Source: DATLYH01 sp035575035
GTDB lineage: Bacteria > Planctomycetota > Planctomycetia > Gemmatales > Gemmataceae
Assembly: GCA_035575035.1 (NCBI GenBank)
Contig: DATLYH010000175.1
Span: forward strand, 1 to 5,441
Length of the DNA: 5,441 nt
Direction: 5' to 3'
Shown here: piece after piece, positions 1-5,441 of the stretch
Layout of the letters: each line of letters begins with the position of its first letter
Numbering within the stretch: position 1 is the stretch's first letter
Program-made: the position numbers and the translations under genes
The notes under the pieces: generated by a model
The model's input: the letters and a program-made list of their open reading frames with translations, nothing else
What the model was told of the DNA's origin: nothing
Databases searched by the model: none

Positions 1-1086
1 GAGGGACTCGCCACAAGCCACAACAACCTGGGCATTCTGCTGGCCCAAACCAACCGGCAGCCGGACGCCGAGAGGGCTTTCCGAACAGCCTTGAGGCTGC
101 AGGAGGAACTGGTCGCCGAGTTCCCAAGCCAACCTGAGTACCGTCGGCACCTTGCCACAAGCCACACCAACCTGGGCAACCTGCTGCGCGCCACCCGCCG
201 GCTGCCGGAGGCGGAAGAGAACCACCGGAAGGCCATCAAACTGTTGGAAAAACTGGTCGCAGAGTTCCCCAACCAACCCGACTACCGCCAGGACCTGGCC
301 GGGAGCCACAACAACCTGGGCGTCCTGCTGCGCGACAACGGCCGGCCGCCGGAGGCGGAGGCGGCCTACCGAGCGGCCCTGAAACTTTATGAGCAACTGG
401 CCGCCGCCTTCCCCACCCGGCCCGACTACCGCCAGGACCTGGCCGGAAGCCACCTCAACCTGGGCCTCCTGCTGCGCGACAACGGCCGGCCGCCGGAGGC
501 GGAGGCGGCCTACCGAGCGGCCCTGAAGCTGTTTGAGCAACTGGCCGCCGACTTCCCCAGCCAGTCGGACCTGCGGAACGACCTGGCCGGCACCCTCGGC
601 AACCTGGCCATCCTCTGCAACCAGCGGCGTGACTTCGCCGCCGCCCGGGAGTACCTCGAAAAGGCCCGGCCGCACCACCAGGCCGCCCTCAAGGCCAATC
701 CCCGGCATCCCACCTACCGGCAGTTTTACCGCAACAACCTGCGTGCGTTAGTGCAGGCCCACGCCGGGTTGCTCGACCAAGCGGCTGCGGTGCAAACCGC
801 CCAGACCCGCCGCGACCTCGGCTGGGACCCACCCGCCGATGCCTACAACGCCGCCTGCGCCTTAGCTCTCTGCATCCCCATCGTCGAGCAGCACGAGAAG
901 CTCGATGCCGACAAACGCAAGGCCGCCGTCCAGTTCTACGGCGACGAGGCGATGAAGTTACTCCGCGACGCCGTGGGCAAGGGGTGGAAGGGCGCCGCCC
1001 ACATGCAGAAGGACCGCGCCCTCGACCCGCTGCGGCAACGGGAGGATTTCCAGGAGTTGCTTCGGGAACTCACCCGGTCCCCCTGA
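1..1086 (+). CDS. TPR-repeat protein, C-terminal part (probably the tail of a planctomycetal Ser/Thr kinase-TPR protein); 5' end outside window
   Basis: The reading frame is open from base 1 to the TGA at 1084-1086, giving 361 visible residues; no true start is present, and the TTG at 91 lies inside a repeat. Residues 3-242 are five back-to-back 48-residue repeats. Each runs roughly LAxSHxNLGxLL, xEAExxxRxALKL, EELVAEFP, then xQPDYRQD, which is TPR-like helix-turn-helix spacing with a longer linker than the usual 34-residue TPR. The fifth copy is degenerate. Residues 243-361 are not repetitive and include AYNAACALALC, FYGDEAMKLLRDAV and DPLRQREDF. From memory, this tail is typical of large Gemmata-type proteins with an N-terminal PknB-like kinase domain followed by TPRs; the kinase domain would lie upstream and is not visible. 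The likely role is protein-protein interaction or scaffolding, with no catalytic residues in this part. No signal peptide or membrane segment is visible here. The TPR-type call is firm; the kinase link is inference. Confidence 0.85.
   Translation, partial: EGLATSHNNLGILLAQTNRQPDAERAFRTALRLQEELVAEFPSQPEYRRHLATSHTNLGNLLRATRRLPEAEENHRKAIKLLEKLVAEFPNQPDYRQDLAGSHNNLGVLLRDNGRPPEAEAAYRAALKLYEQLAAAFPTRPDYRQDLAGSHLNLGLLLRDNGRPPEAEAAYRAALKLFEQLAADFPSQSDLRNDLAGTLGNLAILCNQRRDFAAAREYLEKARPHHQAALKANPRHPTYRQFYRNNLRALVQAHAGLLDQAAAVQTAQTRRDLGWDPPADAYNAACALALCIPIVEQHEKLDADKRKAAVQFYGDEAMKLLRDAVGKGWKGAAHMQKDRALDPLRQREDFQELLRELTRSP
7..726 (+). repeat. Five in-frame 144-bp (48-residue) coding repeats
   Basis: The units lie at 7-150, 151-294, 295-438, 439-582 and 583-726, each exactly 144 bp, so the frame is never disturbed. 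Units 3 and 4 are the closest pair: 323-383 and 467-527 are identical over 61 bp, including synonymous positions, which suggests a recent duplication or gene conversion. Units 1, 2 and 5 are more diverged. Unit 5 keeps the length and the LAGTLGNLAIL opening but has lost most of the middle consensus, so it probably caps the solenoid. Confidence 0.9.
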
Positions 1087-1148
1087 CCCGTCGCGGACGC
1101 CATCAACCCGTCGCGGGCGCGCCATCAACCCGTCGCGGACGCCATCAA
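1087..1148. repeat. Tandem repeat family A, 3 copies of about 20 bp
   Basis: The copies start at 1087, 1107 and 1129. Copies 1 and 3 are identical, CCCGTCGCGGACGCCATCAA. Copy 2 is 22 bp, with GGGCGCGCC in place of GGACGCC. The array begins on the base directly after the stop codon of the TPR gene. No coding function is supported. Confidence 0.9.
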
Positions 1149-1269
1149 CCCGTCGCTAACGCTCCGGGCTCGGATAGTTCCCCGTCGCTAACGCTCCGGG
1201 CTCGGATAGTTCCCCGTCGCTAACGCTCCGGGCTCGGATAATACCCGTCGCTAACGCTCCGGGCTCGGA
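1149..1269. repeat. Tandem repeat family B, 4 copies of a 31/32-bp unit
   Basis: The copies are at 1149-1180, 1181-1212, 1213-1243 and 1244-1269. The first two are identical 32-mers, the third is 31 bp with a changed end (ATAATA instead of ATAGTTC), and the fourth keeps only the first 26 bp. Those 26 bp are invariant in all four. The unit opens with CCCGTCGCTAACGC and ends with TCCGGGCTCGGA, which can form a short hairpin (TCCG/CGGA stem, GGCT loop; 1163-1174 in copy 1). The leading octamer CCCGTCGC is shared with family A. Very similar short repeats are, as I recall, common between genes in Gemmata-type genomes. The array lies between two converging genes, so it could mark or assist transcript ends, but no copy has a T-tract typical of an intrinsic terminator. 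Confidence 0.9.
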
Positions 1270-1300
1270 GGGCGCGGAGGAAGATCACCCGGACCAGGTA

Positions 1301-3532
1301 TTACGTCGCCGGGACCAGCGCGGGGGCGGCGGTCGGCTGCGGCATGCGCCGGTCCTGCGCCTCGCGGCGCAGCATCTCCACCTGACTGCTGCTGATCGCC
1401 TGGCCGGTCTCCTGCGGCACCCGCGTGGCCAGGACCACGAGCGAACGCGCTTGCAGCGGGTACTGGTCGCCCCCTTCCCAGGCCTGCTGCTCGGCGTTGT
1501 CATCAGCAGTGTCCAGGAGGCGCTCCCAGTGGTGCTCCGGACGGGTCGCCGGCAGCGTGAACGGGATCGGCTCGTGGTGGGCATTGATCAACAGCAGAAC
1601 AGTGTCGCCGGCGATCGGCTCGCCACGCTCGTTCAGGTCGCCGATCAGGTCGCCGGCCAACCGCACCCCCAGGCACTTGACGAAGCCGGCATTCCACGCC
1701 TCGTCCGACATCTCCTGGCCCGACGGCTCAAACCAGGAGATGTCCTTCAACTCGGTACCGCGGATGGCACGGCCCAGGAAGAACTTTCGCCGATGGAAAA
1801 CCGGTTGCTCGCGTCGCATGCGGCTCACCCGGCGGACGAACTCCAGGAACTTCTGCTGCTCCTCGTCCAGGTCCCAGTGCAGCCAGGTCAGCTCGTTGTC
1901 CTGGCAGTAGGCGTTGTTGTTCCCCTTCTGCGTATGGCTCAGCTCATCACCCCCCAGGAGCATCGGCACCCCCTGGGAGAAGAAGAGGGTGGCGATCAGG
2001 TTCCGCTTCTGCCGCTCGCGCAGGGCCCGGACCTTGGGATCGTCGGTCGGCCCCTCGACACCGCAGTTCCAGCTGTAGTTGGCGTCGGTGCCGTCGCGGT
2101 TCTCCTCGCCGTTGGCCTCGTTGTGCTTGTGGTTGTAGCTGACCAGGTCCTGGAGGGTGAAGCCATCGTGGCAGGTGATGAAGTTGATGCTGGCGTAGGG
2201 CGCCCGGCCAGTCTGCTGGTACAGGTCGCTGGAACCCGACAGCCGGGTGGCCAGCTCGCCGGCGGTGCCCCCATCCCCCTTCCAGAACTTGCGGACACAG
2301 TCGCGGTACTTGCCGTTCCACTCGGTCCAGCCGACCGGGAAATTGCCCACCTGATAGCCGCCCGGCCCGACATCCCACGGCTCGGCGATCAACTTGACCT
2401 GGCTGAGCACCGGGTCCTGGTGGATGATATCGAAGAACGCCCCCAGCCGGTCCACCTCGTACAGCTCTCGGGCCAGGGTGCTGGCCAGGTCGAAGCGGAA
2501 GCCGTCTACGTGCATCTCCAGGACCCAGTAGCGCAGGCTGTCCATGATCAGCTGCAGAACGCGCGGATGCCGCATGTTCAGCGTGTTGCCGCAGCCGGTG
2601 AAGTCCATGTAATAGCGCGGCTCGGCGGCCAGATGGTAGTACGAGGCATTGTCGATACCGCGCATCGACAGCGTCGGCCCCATCTGGTTTCCCTCGGCGG
2701 TGTGGTTGTAGACCACGTCAAGGATGACCTCGATGCCGGCGGCGTGCAGGGCCCGCACCATCATTTTGAATTCTTGCACCGCACTAAGGGGGTTGCCGGG
2801 CACCTCGTAGCTGGTCTCCGGGGCAAAGTAGGCCAGGGTGTTGTAGCCCCAGTAGTTGGTCAGCCCTTTCTCCAGGAGGTGACGGTCCTTGACGAAGTAA
2901 TGGACCGGCATCAGCTCCACCGCGGTGATGCCGAGACTGAGCAGGTGCTGGATGGCGGCCTCGGAGGCAATGCCGGCGTAAGTGCCGCGGAGCGGCTCGG
3001 GCACGCCGGGGTGCAGCTTGGTGAACCCCTTGACGTGCAACTCGTAAATGAGGGTTTCGTGCCACGGGATGCGCGGCGGGCGGTCGTCGCCCCAGGTGAA
3101 GGCGGTGTCCACCACTGCTGCCAGCGGCGCGAACGGGGCACTGTCCTGCTCGTCGAAGGAAAGGTCGGCCTCGGCGTCGCCGATCCGGTAACCGAAGAGG
3201 GCGTCGTCCCACTTCAGGTCGCGTCCGATCAACTTGGCGTAAGGGTCGAGCACGACCTTGTTCGGATTGAAGCGATGTCCCTTGGCCGGCTCATAGGGTC
3301 CATGTACCCGGTAGCCGTAAAGCTGGCCCGGCAAGACATCGGGCAGGTAGCAGTGCCAGACCTGGTCGGTGTGCTCGGGCATCACAATGCGGTGCGATTC
3401 CCGGTCGGCCTCGGGGGAATCGAAGAGACACAACTCAACCTTCGTGGCGTGTTCGGAAAAGAGGGCAAAGTTGACCCCCGCCCCGTCCCAGGTGGCCCCC
3501 AGCGGATAGGAACGCCCCGGCCAGACTCTCAT
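1301..3532 (-). CDS. glgX: Glycogen debranching enzyme GlgX (GH13 isoamylase type)
   Basis: This is a complete 743-residue gene. The enzyme is cytosolic and hydrolyses alpha-1,6 branch points in glycogen, mainly the short stubs left by glycogen phosphorylase, releasing maltooligosaccharides. Residues about 6-110 form the N-terminal CBM48-like beta domain (YPLGATWDGAGVNFALFSEH). The (beta/alpha)8 catalytic domain follows to about residue 590 with all four GH13 regions: DVVYNH (272-277), GFRFDLA (344-350; nucleophile D348), LIAEPWD (381-387; acid/base E384) and FITCHDG (451-457; H455 and stabilising D456). NNAYCQDNELTW (539-550) is also typical of GlgX/TreX. The C-terminal beta domain runs to about 705. 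Residues 706-743 are a polar, Ala/Pro-rich tail without obvious domain. Members such as E. coli GlgX are about 657 residues, so this one is somewhat long, mostly through that tail. The start is the ATG at 3532, with an AGGAGG four bases upstream, and homology begins within ten residues. malQ is divergent on the other side of a 473-bp gap. TreX-like transferase activity cannot be excluded. Confidence 0.97.
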   Translation of the reverse strand: MRVWPGRSYPLGATWDGAGVNFALFSEHATKVELCLFDSPEADRESHRIVMPEHTDQVWHCYLPDVLPGQLYGYRVHGPYEPAKGHRFNPNKVVLDPYAKLIGRDLKWDDALFGYRIGDAEADLSFDEQDSAPFAPLAAVVDTAFTWGDDRPPRIPWHETLIYELHVKGFTKLHPGVPEPLRGTYAGIASEAAIQHLLSLGITAVELMPVHYFVKDRHLLEKGLTNYWGYNTLAYFAPETSYEVPGNPLSAVQEFKMMVRALHAAGIEVILDVVYNHTAEGNQMGPTLSMRGIDNASYYHLAAEPRYYMDFTGCGNTLNMRHPRVLQLIMDSLRYWVLEMHVDGFRFDLASTLARELYEVDRLGAFFDIIHQDPVLSQVKLIAEPWDVGPGGYQVGNFPVGWTEWNGKYRDCVRKFWKGDGGTAGELATRLSGSSDLYQQTGRAPYASINFITCHDGFTLQDLVSYNHKHNEANGEENRDGTDANYSWNCGVEGPTDDPKVRALRERQKRNLIATLFFSQGVPMLLGGDELSHTQKGNNNAYCQDNELTWLHWDLDEEQQKFLEFVRRVSRMRREQPVFHRRKFFLGRAIRGTELKDISWFEPSGQEMSDEAWNAGFVKCLGVRLAGDLIGDLNERGEPIAGDTVLLLINAHHEPIPFTLPATRPEHHWERLLDTADDNAEQQAWEGGDQYPLQARSLVVLATRVPQETGQAISSSQVEMLRREAQDRRMPQPTAAPALVPAT

Positions 3533-3536
3533 GATG

Positions 3537-3543
3537 CCTCCTC
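3537..3543 (-). promoter_or_regulatory. Ribosome binding site of glgX
   Basis: On the minus strand this reads GAGGAGG, followed by CATC and the ATG at 3532. It matches the anti-Shine-Dalgarno core, with a slightly short spacer of four bases, and supports the chosen start of glgX. Confidence 0.75.
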
Positions 3544-3669
3544 AATCGCACTGTCAACCGCAGACCGGGAAAAGCCGACAGAATCACCCTCCGATCTGCT
3601 CTGTTGAAATCCCAGAGGGTGTGGTTGGGGCTGAGTCTTCGACGCCCCGGTGCTTCAGACCAGGGCGTG

Positions 3670-3692
3670 GTGGCGCTGGCAGCCGGTGCCAC
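3670..3692 (+). other. Imperfect 23-nt palindrome/hairpin in the glgX-malQ gap
   Basis: The sequence reads GTGGCGCTGG, CAG, CCGGTGCCAC. It can fold as a 10-bp stem with a 3-nt loop; two of the ten pairs are G-T, so the stem is complete (with G-U) only in a plus-strand transcript. No T-tract follows. It could be an operator, part of the malQ leader or chance in GC-rich DNA. Confidence 0.3.
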
Positions 3693-3900
3693 GCTCCGCC
3701 CCGCCCACCCCACGGCGTGAGCTTTGCAACAGAGCGTATGCGACCATGTTTCCCGCCGGCCGCCGGTGCCGCAAGGCAAACTCCGCCATGTCTCCGAAGC
3801 CTCAATTGTGGGCAAAACCAATGCCACGGTTCAAGAAAGTAATCTGCCGGCGACGGAGACGGCTTCTCTCTTGGTGCGGATTGGTGTAGACAAAAGATCT

Positions 3901-3934
3901 CCCCGCCGAGAAGGCCGGGGGCCAACGCTGGCTC
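3901..3934 (+). other. Two overlapping hairpins upstream of malQ
   Basis: Hairpin 1 (3901-3920) pairs CCCCGCC with GGCCGGGG around a GAGAA loop, with one bulged C. Hairpin 2 (3919-3934) pairs GGGCCA with TGGCTC around an ACGC loop, including one G-U pair. They share 3919-3920, so both cannot form fully together. They end about 70 bases before the malQ ATG at 4006. No T-tract follows, so an intrinsic terminator is not supported; function is unknown. Confidence 0.25.
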
Positions 3935-4005
3935 GCCGGTACCTGATCCGGGGGACCGTTGGCAAGGGATTTGCGATGGTGAAGGAAGCACAACCGGGGG
4001 GATCT

Positions 4006-5441
4006 ATGACCACCACGACCGGCAAACCGAAATCGCCCCGTTCTGCGGGCATCCTCTTGCACCCGACCTCGCTGCCGAGCCCTTATGGCATCGGCGACCT
4101 AGGCCCCTCAGCCCATGCCTGGGTGGACACGCTGGCCCGCGCCCGGCAGACGTGGTGGCAGGTCCTTCCCCTGGGGCCGACCGGTTACGGCGACTCTCCT
4201 TACCAGGCCTTCTCCGCCTTCGCCGGCAACCCGTATCTGGTGAGTCCGGAGCTCCTGGTGAGGGACGGTCTGGTGAAGCAGGCCGACCTGGCCAGCGTTC
4301 ACTTCCCGGCCGACCGCGTGGACTATGGGCCGGTAATCCAGTTCAAGAACTGGATCCTGGGCCGGGCCTGGGATGCTTTCCGCTCTCGGGCGGCGCCCGC
4401 GCTACAGCCGGCCTTCGAGCAATTCTGCGTCGAGCAGGCGGGCTGGCTGGACGATTACGCCCTGTTCATGGCGCTGAAGGACGCGCACGGCGGGGCGGGT
4501 TGGCAGGAGTGGCCGGCCGAGCTGCGCCTGCGGCAGCCGGCGGCGCTGGCCCGGGCGCGGAAGGAGTTGGAGGGCCCCATCGGGCTGCACAAATTCCGCC
4601 AGTTCCTCTTTTTCCGCCAGTGGGCCGACGTCCGCCACCATGCCCACGAGCGCGGCGTCCGTCTGATCGGGGATGTGCCGATCTTTGTGTCGATCGACTC
4701 GGCCGATGTCTGGGCCAACCCCGGTCTGTTCCAGCTCGATGCCGAGCGCCGGCCGATCGCCGTGGCAGGGGTGCCGCCGGACTACTTCTCGGCGACGGGG
4801 CAGCTGTGGGGCAACCCGTTGTACAACTGGGAGGCGCTGAAGCGGACCGGCTACGCCTGGTGGGTGGCCCGGCTGCGGGCAACGCTGAGGCAGGTGGACC
4901 TGGTCCGGCTCGACCACTTCCGCGGTTTCGAGGCGTACTGGGAGATCCCGGCCGGCAGCCCGACGGCTCAGACCGGCCGTTGGGTCAAGGGTCCCGGCCA
5001 TGACTTCTTCCGGGCGCTGCGTGCCGCCCTGGGCGACCTGCCGTTGATCGCCGAGGACCTGGGGGTGATCACGCCGGAGGTCGAGGCGCTGCGCGACCAC
5101 TTCCACCTGCCGGGAATGCGCATCTTGCAGTTCGCCTTCGGCGGCGCCGTCGAGGACCGCTTCCTGCCGCACAACTACGAGCGGAACACGGTGGTCTACA
5201 CCGGTACCCATGACAACGATACCACGCTCGGCTGGTTCCGCACCCTGAGCGAGGCCGAGAGCCGCTTTTTGCGCCGTTACGTGCCGGGGGTAGAGCACGA
5301 CCCGGCCTGGAGCCTGATTCGCTTGGCGTGGTCGTCGGTGGCCGACTACGCGCTGGCGCCGTTGCAGGACGTGCTCAACCTGGGGAGCGAGGCGCGGATG
5401 AACTTCCCCGGCCAGCCGTCGGGCAACTGGGCGTGGCGGTT
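4006..5441 (+). CDS. malQ: 4-alpha-glucanotransferase (amylomaltase, GH77), 3' end outside window
   Basis: The frame from the ATG at 4006 stays open to the window end: 478 codons plus two bases. The family (plant DPE1/Thermus amylomaltase type) is about 500 residues, so perhaps 20-30 C-terminal residues are missing. The enzyme transfers alpha-1,4-glucan segments between maltooligosaccharides and releases glucose, in the cytosol. GH77 landmarks are ILLHPTSLPSPYGIGDLG (16-33), QVLPLGPTGYGDSPYQ (52-67), GDVPIFVSIDSADVW (222-236), the loop PPDYFSATGQLWGNPLYNW (257-275), VRLDHFRGFEAYW (300-312; nucleophile D303), LIAEDLG (347-353; acid/base E350), TGTHDNDTT (399-407; D403) and MNFPGQPSGNWAWR (465-478). 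The large N-terminal extension of E. coli MalQ is absent. An in-frame ATG at 3976 would add ten residues and has AAGGGA six bases upstream. I prefer 4006 because it lies behind a G-run and the codons between the two ATGs lack the gene's strong G/C third-position bias. The gene is divergent from glgX and acts on its products. Confidence 0.96.
   Translation, partial: MTTTTGKPKSPRSAGILLHPTSLPSPYGIGDLGPSAHAWVDTLARARQTWWQVLPLGPTGYGDSPYQAFSAFAGNPYLVSPELLVRDGLVKQADLASVHFPADRVDYGPVIQFKNWILGRAWDAFRSRAAPALQPAFEQFCVEQAGWLDDYALFMALKDAHGGAGWQEWPAELRLRQPAALARARKELEGPIGLHKFRQFLFFRQWADVRHHAHERGVRLIGDVPIFVSIDSADVWANPGLFQLDAERRPIAVAGVPPDYFSATGQLWGNPLYNWEALKRTGYAWWVARLRATLRQVDLVRLDHFRGFEAYWEIPAGSPTAQTGRWVKGPGHDFFRALRAALGDLPLIAEDLGVITPEVEALRDHFHLPGMRILQFAFGGAVEDRFLPHNYERNTVVYTGTHDNDTTLGWFRTLSEAESRFLRRYVPGVEHDPAWSLIRLAWSSVADYALAPLQDVLNLGSEARMNFPGQPSGNWAWR

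Larger units (their letters stand above)
3533..4005. other. Divergent noncoding region between glgX and malQ
   Basis: This 473-bp region separates the two divergent start codons and must hold the promoters of both genes unless either is read from further away. I find no convincing gene: the open frames here are short, overlap one another, read like arbitrary GC-rich translation and share no motif with known families. There is no convincing sigma70 -35/-10 pair in either direction. Visible structure is limited to the glgX ribosome binding site, the hairpins at 3599-3617 (CTCTG/CAGAG), 3670-3692 and 3901-3934, and G-rich sequence just before malQ. No tRNA-like, riboswitch-like or mobile element sequence is recognisable. 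Confidence 0.7.

Noticed and set aside
1163..1174. Intrinsic terminator formed by the TCCG/CGGA hairpin in repeat family B
   Set aside because: The stem is only four base pairs and there is no run of T on either strand after it.
984..1223. Short open frame running from the end of the TPR gene through the repeat array
   Set aside because: It is out of frame with the TPR gene and its second half is just translated tandem repeat.
1087..1269. CRISPR array
   Set aside because: The units are contiguous direct repeats without variable spacers, and no cas gene is present.
3552..3557. Perfect TTGACA (minus strand) as a -35 box for glgX
   Set aside because: It lies only 19 bases upstream of the start codon; a -10 box at normal spacing would fall on the ATG itself, where the sequence does not resemble TATAAT.
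1451..3607. Open frame of 718 codons on the plus strand, antisense to glgX
   Set aside because: Its codons lie exactly opposite glgX codons, so a stop would need TTA, CTA or TCA in glgX, all rare in GC-rich genes. The translation is Val/Leu/Gly-rich without family motifs, while the minus strand encodes an intact GlgX with all catalytic residues.
3435..3991. Several overlapping short open frames in the glgX-malQ gap, both strands
   Set aside because: They overlap one another and the real genes, have no convincing ribosome binding site or recognisable motif, and show a composition expected of noncoding GC-rich DNA.
4152..5003. Open frame of 283 codons on the plus strand within malQ
   Set aside because: It is a shifted frame of malQ, dominated by Gly, Arg, Ala and Pro, as expected from reading GC-rich coding DNA out of frame.
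4402..5298. Open frame of 298 codons on the minus strand, antisense to malQ
   Set aside because: It is in the same codon-opposite-codon register, and the same codon-bias explanation applies. The plus strand encodes MalQ with conserved motifs throughout.

Overview
The window is GC-rich and bacterial, with coding sequence that strongly favours G or C at third positions. Three features point to a planctomycete of the Gemmata type (Gemmataceae): a TPR-type protein whose C-terminus resembles the tail of planctomycetal Ser/Thr kinases, short GC-rich tandem repeats behind a gene, and ordinary bacterial glycogen enzymes. The assignment rests on recognition of these features, not on a database search.

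Layout: (1) 1-1086, + strand, the 3' end of a large TPR-repeat gene whose start lies outside the window. Five consecutive 48-residue repeats are followed by a non-repetitive C-terminal module of about 119 residues. (2) 1087-1300, a noncoding gap between two convergent gene ends, mostly filled by two successive tandem repeat families (a 20-bp unit, then a 31/32-bp unit) that share the leading octamer CCCGTCGC. (3) 3532-1301, - strand, a complete glycogen debranching enzyme gene, glgX, 743 residues, with all catalytic GH13 residues in place. (4) 3533-4005, a 473-bp noncoding divergent region holding the glgX ribosome binding site, a few GC-rich hairpins and presumably both promoters. (5) 4006-5441, + strand, malQ (4-alpha-glucanotransferase, GH77), 478 residues visible and cut by the window end shortly before its expected C-terminus.

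glgX and malQ form a divergent pair with linked functions. GlgX cuts the alpha-1,6 branches of phosphorylase-trimmed glycogen and releases short maltooligosaccharides. MalQ disproportionates these into glucose and longer chains that phosphorylase can use again. The TPR gene shows no functional tie to them; it points toward them, and a repeat array separates the two ends.

I see no RNA genes, CRISPR arrays, insertion sequences or phage genes, and no convincing sign of an undescribed multi-gene system. The parts most worth a second look are the composite repeat array at 1087-1269 and the near-identical internal duplication in the TPR gene.
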